Shown: positions 38,195 to 47,634, counted from the stretch's first letter. The stretch is 64,000 nt of DNA from Laceyella sacchari (GCF_004343255.1 NZ_SMDD01000001.1:496001-560000); one strand, 5' to 3'. Notes: generated by a model not told the origin, from the sequence alone. Numbers and translations: made by a program.

Positions 38195-38692
38195 TTGAGA
38201 TGTCCATTTTGCAATCACAATGGCAGCCGGGTGCTGGATTCGCGTCCAGTACATGAGGGACGTGCCATTCGCCGCCGCCGGGAGTGCGAAAAGTGTGAGC
38301 AGCGCTTCACCACGTTTGAAATGGTGGAGGAGCAACCGTTGATAGTTGTCAAAAAAGAAGGAAGCCGCGAAGAATTCAGCCGAGAGAAGTTGCTTAGGGG
38401 TTTGATTCGCGCCTGTGAAAAGCGTCCGGTACCCTTGGAACGACTGGAGTCGCTCGTAGTTGAAATCGAGCGGGCTCTGCGGCAGGCAGGAGTGACGGAA
38501 GTGCCTTCCAAAGAGATCGGGGAAATGGTGATGGAGCGGCTGATGGAAATTGATGAAGTGGCCTATGTCCGGTTTGCATCGGTCTACAGGCAATTCAAAG
38601 ACATAAATGTTTTTGTAAATGAACTGGAAGAGTTGTTAAACCGTTCAAGAAATGCGTTGGCAGAAGAGAAAAAGCGGGGCGGCGCCGTATAA
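38195..38692 (+). CDS. nrdR: Transcriptional repressor NrdR
   Basis: Repressor of ribonucleotide reductase genes. The 165-residue protein has an N-terminal zinc ribbon (Cys3, Cys6, Cys31, Cys34) and an ATP-cone domain beginning [19 protein letters not shown] that senses ATP/dATP. Start is TTG 38195, 10 bases after AAAGGAGGAA; it must begin there because Cys3 follows at once. dnaB follows, as in Bacillus. Confidence 0.96.
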   Translation: MRCPFCNHNGSRVLDSRPVHEGRAIRRRRECEKCEQRFTTFEMVEEQPLIVVKKEGSREEFSREKLLRGLIRACEKRPVPLERLESLVVEIERALRQAGVTEVPSKEIGEMVMERLMEIDEVAYVRFASVYRQFKDINVFVNELEELLNRSRNALAEEKKRGGAV

Positions 38693-38785
38693 TTCATTGC
38701 CAAATAAGGTTTGGCTTCAAGCGTTGGTTGTATGTTACAATGATACAACCTGACTGAGGCAACATTGGTTCGAGGAGGCCGGTTG

Positions 38786-40240
38786 ATGGCGATATTCTGG
38801 AAAGATATCGGCTGGCGCTGCCGCTCGGGACGCCCTGTCCACAGTGCTGATCTTATGAGTCTCATCCATTTGTATCAACCGATGATCGGCGCATCGGCCA
38901 TGTCGTTATACATGACCTTGGCGTATCAGCTTCCCCTGACCCGTGCGGGGGTATCAGAGATTCACAGCCACGCCTATCTGTTAAAGCTATGTTCGTTTAA
39001 TACAGAGCAACTCTTAAAAGCGCGCCATCTGCTGGAAGGAGTGGGGTTGCTCAATGTATATGAAAGAAAAGATTCCCAACACGGCTCATTCTATGAGTAT
39101 GAGTTGATCGCGCCGCTTTCTCCGGTGAAATTTTTCCAAAGCGACATATTGAGCATGACGCTGTATCATTTCTTGGGAAAAGAAGGTTACCTTGCGGTGC
39201 GGGAGTTGTTGATTGATAAAGAAGCGGTTGCCAAACAGTCGGATGGCAGCCAAGTAAAAGATATTACCAAGTCGTTTCAAGAAGTGTTTGAAAGCCTTTC
39301 TCCCGCAGATTTGGCTAGGGCTGCGGAACAAAACCGCGACACCGTCTGGTCAGGCGTGGAAGGCGATGAGAGCTTGACGGAGGGAAAAGAACCGCAACTG
39401 TGGGAAGACATTGATTTTGCGATGTTGAAAATGCGACTTTCTTCCATTGTTGACGATGATTGTTGGACAAACGAATTGATGCGGGATTTAATGCAGATTC
39501 GCTTTTTGTATCAATTGGACGATTGGGCCTTGTTAAAAGCGTTGCAAAATCCCTATGTGACCAGACATGGGCGCATTGATGTAGATCGGTTGCGTGCTTA
39601 CATCAAGAGCGAATATCGCTTGCGATTTGGGGGAGCACCGATTGTATCGCATCGTGCTCCCAAAGAAGTGGAAGCGACCGCACCGGTAACTGTGTCAACT
39701 GCCAGTTCGGAGCCGCTGTCTGAAGAAGAAAAGCATTTTCAGCAATTGGCGCAGATCTCCCCGTTGGAGTTATTGGCTTTTTACCAAGGCGGTTCGCGTA
39801 TTCCCGACAGTGATGTGGAATTAGTGGAGACATTGGTCAGGGACTACGGTTTACCGCCTGAAGTGATCAATGTGCTGTTAGAATACGTCCTCCTGAAATA
39901 TGATTACCGCCTGCCGCGCAATCTGGTGGAGAAGATCGCCGGCCATTGGAAAAGACGGGGAATCAAAACGATTCAAGAGGCGTTGGAGCAAGCCCGGAAA
40001 GAGACGTGGGAGACAAATAAGAAAAAAGAAGCCCCGCGCAAATCCAAGTCTAAAGCCAACAAAAGAGAAGAAAAACTGCCGCAAGCGTTGCAATCGCAAT
40101 GGGACGCCAACCAGGAGGATGAAACGGCACTTCCCGCCTCGGAAGAGCTTGCCGACAAACAGGCAGCGATTCAAGCCAAGTTGCGCCTGATGAATGAACG
40201 GTTGCAAGCCAACAAGACGGGCAAGGAACCTATGCCATAA
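38786..40240 (+). CDS. dnaB: Replication initiation and membrane attachment protein DnaB
   Basis: Firmicutes-specific helicase-loading protein (unrelated to the Escherichia coli DnaB helicase) of 484 residues. It has the N-terminal winged-helix region (SLIHLYQPMIGASAMSLYM), two DnaD/DnaB-II-like helical domains (the second begins SPLELLAFYQGGSRIPDSD near residue 333) and a charged tail. In Bacillus it recruits the DnaC helicase to oriC with DnaD and DnaI. ATG 38786 follows CGAGGAGGCC. The partner dnaI, normally the next gene, is missing here. Confidence 0.92.
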   Translation: MAIFWKDIGWRCRSGRPVHSADLMSLIHLYQPMIGASAMSLYMTLAYQLPLTRAGVSEIHSHAYLLKLCSFNTEQLLKARHLLEGVGLLNVYERKDSQHGSFYEYELIAPLSPVKFFQSDILSMTLYHFLGKEGYLAVRELLIDKEAVAKQSDGSQVKDITKSFQEVFESLSPADLARAAEQNRDTVWSGVEGDESLTEGKEPQLWEDIDFAMLKMRLSSIVDDDCWTNELMRDLMQIRFLYQLDDWALLKALQNPYVTRHGRIDVDRLRAYIKSEYRLRFGGAPIVSHRAPKEVEATAPVTVSTASSEPLSEEEKHFQQLAQISPLELLAFYQGGSRIPDSDVELVETLVRDYGLPPEVINVLLEYVLLKYDYRLPRNLVEKIAGHWKRRGIKTIQEALEQARKETWETNKKKEAPRKSKSKANKREEKLPQALQSQWDANQEDETALPASEELADKQAAIQAKLRLMNERLQANKTGKEPMP

Positions 40241-40292
40241 ACACGTGTTTGGCCGGGGGTTTGATAAAAATCAAAAAAACATTAAAAAAGTA

Positions 40293-40322
40293 TTGCTTTT
40301 GCATCAACCCCCGTGCTATAAT
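40293..40322 (+). promoter_or_regulatory. Promoter of the tRNA cluster
   Basis: TTGCTT (40293) and TATAAT (40317) with an 18-base spacer, 37 bases before the first tRNA. Confidence 0.65.
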
Positions 40323-40358
40323 CTTTTTTGTCAGCAAATGATTCTCTTATTCTTAAAT

Positions 40359-40434
<76 letters not shown>

Positions 40435-40437
40435 TTC

Positions 40438-40512
40438 GCGGAAGTGGCTCAGGGGTAGAGCATCGCCTTGCCAAGGCGAGGGTCGCGGGTTCGAATCCCG
40501 TCTTCCGCTCCA
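40438..40512 (+). tRNA. tRNA-Gly (GCC)
   Basis: Cloverleaf of 75 bases: acceptor GCGGAAG / CTTCCGC, anticodon loop TTGCCAA with GCC at 40470-40472, T arm GGGTTCGAATCCC, encoded CCA. Three bases after tRNA-Phe. Confidence 0.98.
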
Positions 40513-40522
40513 ATTTCAATAT

Positions 40523-40611
40523 GCTGGGGTGGCGGAATAGGCAGACGCACAGGACTTAAAATCCTGCGGTGGGTGACCACCGTGTCGGTTCGAGTCCGAC
40601 CCTCAGCACCA
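40523..40611 (+). tRNA. tRNA-Leu (TAA)
   Basis: Class II tRNA of 89 bases with a long variable arm (GGTGGGTGACCACC): acceptor GCTGGGG / CCTCAGC with one G-T pair, anticodon loop CTTAAAA with TAA at 40557-40559, encoded CCA. Confidence 0.98.
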
Positions 40612-40618
40612 AATGCGT

Positions 40619-40668
40619 GCCCCCGAATGCACACGGATTGATGCCGTTGTGAATTCGGGGGCTTTGAT
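40619..40668 (+). terminator. Terminator of the tRNA cluster
   Basis: GCCCCCGAAT pairs with ATTCGGGGGC across a 24-base loop, followed by TTTGATT. Strong stem but short T tract. Confidence 0.7.
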
Positions 40669-40772
40669 TGTTGATGGAGCAGATTGTGGGCACGGGCAGA
40701 CAAGGTTTTCTGTTTGTGATAACATTAGCATATTGAATCGAGTTTCGACCGAATGGTTGGAGGGTGGATAGC

Positions 40773-41885
40773 ATGTCAAACATTGATGCGATCTTAAAGC
40801 GGGCTCTGGACGGAGAGCGTCTCGGGCTTGAGGATGGGATCGCTTTATGGGAAAGCAATGAGATAGAGAAGCTGGGCCACGTGGCCAATCAGCTGATGTT
40901 AAGAAGACATCCCGAACCGATTACCACCTTCGTAGTCGGACGCAATATTAACTACACCAATGTGTGTGACACTTATTGCCGTTTTTGCGCTTTTTACCGA
41001 GCACCAGGCTCCAAAGAAGGCTATGTGTTGCCGAATGAAACGATTTTCCAAAAAATACAAGAGACGATCGACGTCGGCGGCACCGAAATTCTGATGCAAG
41101 GTGGAACCAACCCAGACTTGCCGCTGTCCTACTATACTAATTTGCTTCGCGAAATCAAAAAGCGGTTTCCAACGATCCATATGCACTCCTTTTCGCCAGC
41201 GGAAGTGATGAAGATGAAAGAGGTTTCCGGCTTGTCGCTGGAAGAGGTTGTGAGGGAATTGAAGGAAGCCGGGCTGGACTCTATTCCCGGAGGCGGAGCG
41301 GAAATTCTGGATGATGAAATCAGACGGAAAATCAGCCGCTTGAAAGGCTCTTGGCGGGATTGGATGGATGTGATGCAGACGGCCCAACGCCTCGGCATGA
41401 CAACGACCGCCACCATGGTGATCGGTTTTGGCGAGACATTGGAGCACCGCGTCAAGCATTTGTTGCGTATCCGGGAGGCGCAGGATCAGACCAAGGGATT
41501 CTTGGCGTTCATCGTCTGGACATTCCAACCGGATAACACCAATTTGAAGCGCGAAAAGCTGGGGGCGGAAGAATACCTCAAAGCAGTCGCTGTCAGCCGC
41601 ATCATGTTGGACAACATCCCCAACTTGCAGTCTTCCTGGGTAACGATGGGACCAGAAGTGGGCAAGCTGTCCCTGCAATACGGATGCAATGATTTTGGTA
41701 GCTCGATGATTGAAGAGAATGTTGTTTCGGCGGCGGGAACCACGCACAAGGTGAACAACAACCTCATCTTGCGGCTGATTCGGGAAGCCGGTAAAATTCC
41801 GGCGCAACGCAATACCCACTATCGCATTTTGCGCGTGTTTAAGGATGATGAGCAATTTGAGCATGACTTTGTGATGCAGAACTAA
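40773..41885 (+). CDS. mqnC: Cyclic dehypoxanthinyl futalosine synthase (MqnC)
   Basis: Radical SAM enzyme of the futalosine route to menaquinone. The 370-residue protein has the cluster motif Cys65-x3-Cys69-x2-Cys72 (NVCDTYCRFCAFYRAPGSKEGY), then QGGTNPDLPLSYYTNLLR, MHSFSPAEV and SIPGGGAEIL. The GSKEGY stretch after the cluster and the total length fit MqnC better than its paralogue MqnE. ATG 40773 follows GAGGGTGG. Bacillus subtilis makes menaquinone by the Men route, so this gene marks a different lineage. Other mqn genes are not in the window. Confidence 0.88.
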   Translation: MSNIDAILKRALDGERLGLEDGIALWESNEIEKLGHVANQLMLRRHPEPITTFVVGRNINYTNVCDTYCRFCAFYRAPGSKEGYVLPNETIFQKIQETIDVGGTEILMQGGTNPDLPLSYYTNLLREIKKRFPTIHMHSFSPAEVMKMKEVSGLSLEEVVRELKEAGLDSIPGGGAEILDDEIRRKISRLKGSWRDWMDVMQTAQRLGMTTTATMVIGFGETLEHRVKHLLRIREAQDQTKGFLAFIVWTFQPDNTNLKREKLGAEEYLKAVAVSRIMLDNIPNLQSSWVTMGPEVGKLSLQYGCNDFGSSMIEENVVSAAGTTHKVNNNLILRLIREAGKIPAQRNTHYRILRVFKDDEQFEHDFVMQN

Positions 41886-41960
41886 GGTGCCGTGTAGCGA
41901 GGTGCTCATCAGGAAAAGATGTCTTCATCAGACACATGCTAAAACCGCTGATGCTTTATA

Positions 41961-41990
41961 AAAACTCCGCAACGGTTGCGGAGTTTTTTT
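41961..41990 (+). terminator. Terminator after mqnC
   Basis: AAAACTCCGCAAC / GTTGCGGAGTTTT with a tight loop, followed by more T. Confidence 0.9.
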
Positions 41991-42123
41991 GTATTCAATA
42001 ACGGCTTGTCCGCGTGAATTGCTCAATTGTGGCAGATGCCGCGACCGCCATTTCTTTGGATGAATAAATTGTTTTGGAAAAATCCAGAGGGCTCGTTTGG
42101 CAGAGCCGCAAAGGGGAAACGAC

Positions 42124-43596
42124 ATGAGTGTGTTACAAATGACTGATATGAGCACAGGACGAATGTTGTCCATCATTCGTGACGGGTTGCGGAAAACAAG
42201 GCAACCCAAAAAAGTGATCGTTGTCGGGGCCGGTATGGCCGGGTTGGTCGCTGCTTCGCTGTTAAAACAGGCGGGGCATCAAGTAAAAATCATTGAGGCC
42301 AGCTCTCGGGTAGGAGGGCGTGTGTACACGCTCCGCAGTCCATTTACTCAAGGGGAATACTTGGAAGCGGGGGCGATGCGCATCCCCAATGTCCATCAGT
42401 TGACACTGGCTTACATCAAGAAGTTTGGTTTGCCGATCAATCCGTTTATCAATGCCACCCCCAATGACCTGATTTACACCAACGGGGTGCGGACAACGGC
42501 CAAGGAGGCTGAACGCAATCCCAATATCCTGCGGTTTCCCGTAGCGGCGAAAGAAAAGGGCAAGTCCGCGGACGAATTGTTCCTGGCTGCTTCGCGGAAA
42601 ATTCTCGACTTCGTCAAGCGCAATCCGAAGCGCAACTGGCCCATTGTCGTGAAGCGGTTTGATCACTATTCACTCGACACGTTTTTAAGACATAATCCAG
42701 TGGGGCCCAAACTCTCTCATCAGGCGATCGACATGATTCAGATCATGCAAGATACCGAAGGCATTTCGCAACTTTCATACATTCAGACCCTGCAAGCATT
42801 TCAGCTACTTTATCAACCAAACATCCGGTTTTATGAAATCACGGGTGGCAACGATAAACTGCCCAAAGCGTTTTTACCCCAGTTGCGGCGGGATATCTTG
42901 TTTAACCACAAGATGACGAAGATCTCCCAACGCAATGGAACGGTCACCATCCATTCAGTGAATACGAAAACGAAACAGCCGGTCAAAACGATGGGGGATG
43001 TGGCGATTATCACGGTTCCTTATTCGCTTTTGCAATTGGTGGAAGTAGAACCCAAGCACCTTTTCTCCTACGGCAAACGTAAAGCGATTCGCGAATTGCA
43101 TTACGCGCCAGCCACCAAGATTGGAATCCAGTTTAAACGCCGTTTCTGGGAGCAGGAGGGGCATTTGGGTGGCAAGATTGTGACGGACTTGCCGGTGCGT
43201 TATGGATTTTATCCCAGCCATGGCTTGGGCAAGCGGGGACCAGGCGCGGTACTGGCCAGTTATACATGGGAGGATGATGCTTTGCCCTGGGATGCGTTGA
43301 GACAGGAAGACCGAGTGCGACAAGCGTTGGAAAATTGGGCGAAGTTGCATGGGAAAAAGGTGTTTCGCGCGTTTGACTCCGGAACGTCGTGGAGTTGGTC
43401 CCAGTATCAATACAGCGGTGGCGCGTTTGTGTTGTACCGGCCTGGGCAGCAGAATGAGCTGGGTCCTCACTTGGCCAAACCGGAGGGGAGAGTCTTTTTT
43501 GCTGGTGAGCATGTATCTTCCACTCCGACTTGGATTCAGGGGGCGATCGAGTCAGCGATAAGAGCAGCGGTCGAAGTACATCAATTTAAAGGATGA
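42124..43596 (+). CDS. Flavin-containing amine oxidase family protein
   Basis: Protein of 490 residues: an FAD-binding Rossmann motif (VVGAGMAGLVAASLL, Gly35-x-Gly37-x2-Gly40), the EASSRVGGRVYTLR motif, and the C-terminal FAD site GRVFFAGEHVSSTPTWIQGAIESA. It resembles bacterial L-amino-acid or monoamine oxidases, which oxidise an amine with oxygen to give an imine and hydrogen peroxide. The substrate cannot be told. No signal peptide, so it should be cytoplasmic. ATG 42124 follows AAAGGGG. Confidence 0.85.
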   Translation: MSVLQMTDMSTGRMLSIIRDGLRKTRQPKKVIVVGAGMAGLVAASLLKQAGHQVKIIEASSRVGGRVYTLRSPFTQGEYLEAGAMRIPNVHQLTLAYIKKFGLPINPFINATPNDLIYTNGVRTTAKEAERNPNILRFPVAAKEKGKSADELFLAASRKILDFVKRNPKRNWPIVVKRFDHYSLDTFLRHNPVGPKLSHQAIDMIQIMQDTEGISQLSYIQTLQAFQLLYQPNIRFYEITGGNDKLPKAFLPQLRRDILFNHKMTKISQRNGTVTIHSVNTKTKQPVKTMGDVAIITVPYSLLQLVEVEPKHLFSYGKRKAIRELHYAPATKIGIQFKRRFWEQEGHLGGKIVTDLPVRYGFYPSHGLGKRGPGAVLASYTWEDDALPWDALRQEDRVRQALENWAKLHGKKVFRAFDSGTSWSWSQYQYSGGAFVLYRPGQQNELGPHLAKPEGRVFFAGEHVSSTPTWIQGAIESAIRAAVEVHQFKG

Positions 43597-43719
43597 GACA
43601 ATAAAATATCTCTATTTCATAGATTTGATTTTTTGAATTTGATATTTTTAATATAAAACCAAATAGTAACGTTTACCAACTGTTCGCCCCTTGATACAGA
43701 GAGAGGGAGGGAAAGATCG

Positions 43720-44358
43720 GTGGAAGGAAAAACACATGCGGCGATTGGCATGGCCACCGGCGTGGGTTTGGCGTGTGGCATGGGTGAATCAGCTGATGTG
43801 GCGGTGCTTGGCTTAACAGTAGTGTCAGCGGTGATCGGATCGCTTTTGCCAGACATAGATGAAGATGGGAGCATGATCAATAATTTTTTGTTTCCTTCGC
43901 TTAAACGAACATACCGCTCGTTTGCGCTGGCAGCCTTGGGTGCTGTGATGGTACTGTTTTATTTCCTCAAGGGTTTGCCCGCATGGGTGCTTTGGTTGGG
44001 GCTGTACGCCGCGGTGGTCGCTTATGTCCCCCACCGCACCGTCACGCATTCGCTGTTGGCTTGCGCGTATGTGGGCTGGGTCGTCTACACGATCGCGCCC
44101 ACATACACATGGGCGGTGGTATTGGGATATTTGTCCCATTTAATTGCCGACACCATGACCAGCGCCGGGGTTCCTTACTTGTGGCCGTACAAGAAGCGGT
44201 TCAATCTCAAAGGGTTTGGCGTGAAAGTAAAAACAGGAGGGGCGGGGGACCGCCTCATCGGCACGGTAGCCATCATTGTGGCGGCCTTGGGCTTTGTGTA
44301 TTTGGTAGGACAGGTCTTGTATGATGAGGCATTGACGGCCGGGTGGATCTCACCCTAA
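43720..44358 (+). CDS. YdjM-like membrane-bound metal-dependent hydrolase (DUF457)
   Basis: Protein of 212 residues starting EGKTHAAIGMATGVG, the typical N-terminus of the YdjM/DUF457 family. Conserved His and Asp residues follow: SLLPDIDEDGSMINN, PHRTVTHSLLA and YLSHLIADTMTSAGVPYLWP, with three or four membrane helices between. The family is predicted to be a metal-dependent membrane phosphatase or hydrolase; actual substrates are unproven. GTG 43720 follows GAGGGAGGGA. Next gene is ytxC. Confidence 0.85.
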   Translation: MEGKTHAAIGMATGVGLACGMGESADVAVLGLTVVSAVIGSLLPDIDEDGSMINNFLFPSLKRTYRSFALAALGAVMVLFYFLKGLPAWVLWLGLYAAVVAYVPHRTVTHSLLACAYVGWVVYTIAPTYTWAVVLGYLSHLIADTMTSAGVPYLWPYKKRFNLKGFGVKVKTGGAGDRLIGTVAIIVAALGFVYLVGQVLYDEALTAGWISP

Positions 44359-44463
44359 GGCAGACTGGTCCGGACAAGGTCTTTCTTTGGTCAATTGAAG
44401 TATACACTTCCTTTATCTCCCATATACTATTATCAATTTAAGGGAGGAGGAAGGAGGAGCCAG

Positions 44464-45357
44464 GTGGCTTATGTGATCTCGCTAGATCATCATGATCGCG
44501 CGAAAATCATTTGTCTGAGCGCCCATTTGAAGGAATGTGTCGCCCTTTTCCAAGAAAATGTGCTGGGTTGCCATATAGATGAATCCATATGGGGAACGCG
44601 GTATCGATGTACCATCGGACTGGAACGCCGTAGCCGGTTTCAGGAGAGGGAATTTCGCAAACGGCTGGGGCGAGCAGTGGCCGAATTCATTTGCGAACAC
44701 ATGGAACCGGAAATGATTCGGCAAATCATTCAACACGAACACGGCTTGCGACAACAGGAAGAAGTGAAGCAAATTGAGGGCCGAGTGAGGCGCTTGCTTG
44801 AAACAAGTGCCTGGGAATGCGCAAAGGTGGTGTATGCCAACCGCCGGGATAAAATCGCCCGTCAAGTCAGCTCTTTTTTAAAAGGATCGGCGGAATTGGC
44901 CATTGATGGATTCGCTCGGTTCAGGATGAAAACCTATCGTTACGTGCTGGCAACATGCGTGCAAGAAGCGTTACACGACTATTTGTTGGATCAAGAATAC
45001 AAGGAATTCATCCACTTGTTGCGTTCGTTTGTGGAGGTGCAACCACCCAAACTGGATTTCGTCCACCTGATCCATGAAGGGAGGGGCGCATTCCGGTTGA
45101 TGCAAGCGGATGGCACACCGTTGGCATGGAAAGAGGGAACCGAAGCGTTAAACGAGATGTTTGAATTTTCCCTTTCGCGTGAGGATATGATTGTCAGCAC
45201 CCTGTTGTCGATCGTTCCACAAGAAATGTGCCTGCATACGCAGAATCCTCAAGAAAATGTGATCCGCACCCTGATTCAGATTTTTGAGGGGCGCCTGCAC
45301 CTATGCGAAGGATGTCATCTTTGCAGACGCCCGGTGCATTGTCAGGAAGATGCGTGA
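44464..45357 (+). CDS. ytxC: Sporulation protein YtxC
   Basis: Protein of 297 residues, largely helical, with the YtxC segment GFARFRMKTYRYVLATCVQEALHDYLL and the following LDQEYKEFIHLLRSFV. It ends in a cluster of five Cys (LCEGCHLCRRPVHC) that could hold a metal. GTG 44464 is chosen because AAGGAGG lies six bases upstream; earlier codons have no family similarity. In Bacillus, ytxC sits between dnaI and thrS, which supports the name. Exact role in sporulation unknown. Confidence 0.82.
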   Translation: MAYVISLDHHDRAKIICLSAHLKECVALFQENVLGCHIDESIWGTRYRCTIGLERRSRFQEREFRKRLGRAVAEFICEHMEPEMIRQIIQHEHGLRQQEEVKQIEGRVRRLLETSAWECAKVVYANRRDKIARQVSSFLKGSAELAIDGFARFRMKTYRYVLATCVQEALHDYLLDQEYKEFIHLLRSFVEVQPPKLDFVHLIHEGRGAFRLMQADGTPLAWKEGTEALNEMFEFSLSREDMIVSTLLSIVPQEMCLHTQNPQENVIRTLIQIFEGRLHLCEGCHLCRRPVHCQEDA

Positions 45358-45484
45358 TTCCGGCGTGAGACGCAGAAGTGATCAGCTTGGTATACATAGT
45401 GGGTGAATTTTTTCCAATTGACGCCGGTGCTGTTTTTCGGTAAGCTAATACTCGTTGATTCTAGGAAGGCAATAAGCCGTATCC

Positions 45485-45514
45485 TTGACATATGACTTGT
45501 CAGTGTGCTAACAT
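45485..45514 (+). promoter_or_regulatory. infC operon promoter
   Basis: TTGACA (45485) and TAACAT (45509) separated by 18 bases. Confidence 0.7.
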
Positions 45515-45519
45515 AATGA

Positions 45520-45675
45520 CATTGTTCAAAGCAGAGGCGCCCGCTTCTCACCTGGTCGACGCGAACGCAGTTGGCAGGTTAATGGTTCGGAAGACACATT
45601 TCCTATGTTTGCGCAGGGAAATTGAATGTGGGCGTTATCTGACGCCCACATTTTTTATTTGCCTAAAATTTTTTT
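45520..45675 (+). promoter_or_regulatory. infC leader, L20-type autoregulatory RNA
   Basis: A 150-base untranslated leader ends in an intrinsic terminator upstream of infC. In Bacillus the leader of infC-rpmI-rplT binds ribosomal protein L20 and terminates transcription when L20 is in excess. Position, length and terminator agree with this; I matched architecture, not a covariance model. Confidence 0.7.
45625..45660 (+). terminator. Attenuator terminator in the infC leader
   Basis: AATGTGGGCG / CGCCCACATT around eight bases, followed by TTTTATTT, 30 bases before the infC start. Confidence 0.85.
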
Positions 45676-45689
45676 GGAGGTGGCAGGTT

Positions 45690-46205
45690 ATCAGCAAGGA
45701 TCAACAACACCAAGTCAACGAGGCGATTCGCGCTCGTGAGGTTCGCTTGATTGGAGTCGACGGCTCACAATTGGGTATCAAACCGCTCAGAGAGGCGTTG
45801 CATTTGGCGCAAGAAGCGAACTTGGATCTGGTGAACATAGCCCCACAAGCAAAACCGCCGGTTTGTCGTATCATGGACTATGGTAAGTTCCGTTACGAGC
45901 AAAGCAAGCGGGAGAAAGAAGCGCGCAAGAACCAGAAGATCGTTCAGGTCAAAGAAGTGCGCCTGAGTCCGACCATCGAGGAAAACGATGTTAAGACCAA
46001 GCTAAACCATGTGCGCAAGTTCTTGCAAGGCGGAAACAAAGTCAAATTGTCGATTCGTTTCCGCGGTCGGGAAATCACCCACCAAGACATTGGTCGCCGC
46101 ATTTTGGATCGTTTGGCTGACGAAGTGAAAGATATCTCTGATATTGAGCGCCAACCAAAGTTGGAAGGCCGCCAAATGATCATGATCTTAACACCGAAAC
46201 AGTAG
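45690..46205 (+). CDS. infC: Translation initiation factor IF-3, ATC start
   Basis: Protein of 171 residues with both IF-3 domains: N-terminal [21 protein letters not shown] and linker [16 protein letters not shown], then the C-terminal [18 protein letters not shown]. It prevents subunit joining and checks the start codon. The reading frame has no ATG, GTG or TTG between the attenuator and the conserved N-terminus; ATC 45690 stands six bases after GGAGGTGG and gives the standard family start (M)SKD. A rare start that IF-3 itself discriminates against allows self-control, as with ATT in Escherichia coli and Bacillus. Confidence 0.95.
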   Translation: MSKDQQHQVNEAIRAREVRLIGVDGSQLGIKPLREALHLAQEANLDLVNIAPQAKPPVCRIMDYGKFRYEQSKREKEARKNQKIVQVKEVRLSPTIEENDVKTKLNHVRKFLQGGNKVKLSIRFRGREITHQDIGRRILDRLADEVKDISDIERQPKLEGRQMIMILTPKQ

Positions 46206-46224
46206 TTGCAAGGAGGAGCATCCA

Positions 46225-46422
46225 ATGCCAAAAATGAAAACGAAACGCGCTGCAGCAAAGCGTTTTAAGAAAACGGGTACCGGCAAAGTAAAACGCAATC
46301 ACGCGTTCAAAAGCCATTTGCTCGGAGGTAAAACGGCGAAACGCAAACGTCATCTGCGCAAAGACGCTGTTATGCACTCCGGCGATGTGAAACGCATTAA
46401 ACAACTGATCACATACATGTAA
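46225..46422 (+). CDS. rpmI: Ribosomal protein bL35
   Basis: 65 residues, very basic, starting [20 protein letters not shown] and ending [10 protein letters not shown], the complete bL35 sequence. 19 bases after infC, behind AAGGAGGAG. Part of the large ribosomal subunit. Confidence 0.98.
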   Translation: MPKMKTKRAAAKRFKKTGTGKVKRNHAFKSHLLGGKTAKRKRHLRKDAVMHSGDVKRIKQLITYM

Positions 46423-46465
46423 GGTTCGCTTAGATAGGAAAGGTTTACTTCAGGAGGGATTTACA

Positions 46466-46819
46466 GTGGCAAGAGTAAAAGGTGGTACCGTAACTCGCGC
46501 TCGTCGCAAAAAGGTACTGAAACTGGCTAGAGGATATTTTGGTTCCAAACACAGACTGTTCAAAACGGCGAAACAACAAGTGATGAAATCCTTGATGTAC
46601 GCTTACCGCGATCGTCGCCAACGCAAGCGTGACTTCCGCAAACTGTGGATCACACGGATCAATGCTGCGGCACGCCTGAACGGTTTGTCCTACAGCAAAT
46701 TCATGCACGGCTTGAAAGTGGCTGGTGTCGACATCAACCGCAAAATGCTGGCTGAATTGGCTGTTACCGATGCAAAAGCATTTGCTGATCTGGCTAACAT
46801 CGCAAAAAACGCGAAGTAA
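46466..46819 (+). CDS. rplT: Ribosomal protein bL20
   Basis: 117 residues starting [20 protein letters not shown], with the conserved [24 protein letters not shown] 46466 follows AGGAGGGAT. It is needed for early 50S assembly and is the expected repressor of this operon through the infC leader. Confidence 0.98.
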   Translation: MARVKGGTVTRARRKKVLKLARGYFGSKHRLFKTAKQQVMKSLMYAYRDRRQRKRDFRKLWITRINAAARLNGLSYSKFMHGLKVAGVDINRKMLAELAVTDAKAFADLANIAKNAK

Positions 46820-46841
46820 TCATACAGCAATCATCATGCAA

Positions 46842-46879
46842 AACCCCCCCGGTTCATCATGAATCGGGGGGGTTGTCTT
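46842..46879 (+). terminator. Terminator of the infC-rpmI-rplT operon
   Basis: AACCCCCCC pairs with GGGGGGGTT, with further pairing inside the loop, followed by GTCTTTTG. Confidence 0.85.
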
Positions 46880-46957
46880 TTGTATCAGAAACGGAGCCGA
46901 TGAGGATTAAACCGATCATCAAAGGCGGTTTTTCACCTATGATGGCAACCGCGAACG

Positions 46958-47380
46958 TTAGCTCCAGTCGATTTTGTTAAGCAGGTTGAGCAGGGTTTCA
47001 ATTTCATCGGTAGCCAAGTGTTCAAATTTTTCCCTGTAGTATTCCGTTTTCCGCTGTGCCAATTTTTCAATCACGTCTTGCCCCTGTTTGCTGATGTGAA
47101 GCTCCACCACGCGCTTGTCCAGCTGCGAACGCTTGCGGTAAGCCAAGTTTTTCTTCTCCAAGTGGTCAGCGACGTGAGTGATGTGGCTGACGGAGCAATC
47201 AAATTCTTGCGCCAGAGCTGTCACGATTTGCGGACTTTTGTCTTGCAGACTTTTGAGCACGTTGAATTCGGCACCGTTGATTTGTTCTTCACAAATGTCC
47301 GCCATATCTTTGCGCATTTGGCGGAACATGTGGCGGAAAGATTGTTCCAACTCTAAAATCATTTCTAAGCGATCTGGCAT
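46958..47380 (-). CDS. MarR family transcriptional regulator
   Basis: Protein of 140 residues with the MarR winged helix (SPQIVTALAQEFDCSVSHITHVADHLEKKN) and the wing arginines RKRSQLDKRVVELHISKQG. The helical dimerisation ends flank it. ATG 47380 follows AAGGAGA; an upstream ATG at 47407 is less well placed. It is the gene downstream of the Cys-rich peptide on the minus strand but separated by a terminator. Target genes and ligand are unknown; no Cys in a typical redox-sensing position, although one Cys (CSVSH) lies at the recognition helix. Confidence 0.88.
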   Translation of the reverse strand: MPDRLEMILELEQSFRHMFRQMRKDMADICEEQINGAEFNVLKSLQDKSPQIVTALAQEFDCSVSHITHVADHLEKKNLAYRKRSQLDKRVVELHISKQGQDVIEKLAQRKTEYYREKFEHLATDEIETLLNLLNKIDWS

Positions 47381-47582
47381 GTCGGATCTCCTTAATGCTT
47401 GTTTCATAAAGTCGAGTAATTGCGCTGTGCTGTATTATAACGTTCTGATGATGTTTGGGCAAATGGAAAATTTGTAAACGTCAGTGCGGTTTTGCAAAAT
47501 TTCTATGCTTATAGTGGCAAAAGCTAATGAATGCGCATGCCCACGATAGAGATTGCGGTCGCCGGGATGCCTTGTTACGACT

Positions 47583-47611
47583 AAAGAAAGAACCAGCCGG
47601 TGGGACTGGTT
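47583..47611 (-). terminator. Terminator of the Cys-rich peptide gene
   Basis: On the minus strand AACCAGT-CCCACC-GGCTGGTT folds into a short stem followed by CTTTCTTT, 24 bases after the stop codon at 47635. Confidence 0.6.
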
Positions 47612-47634
47612 ATGATCATCAAGTTGAGTTTAGG

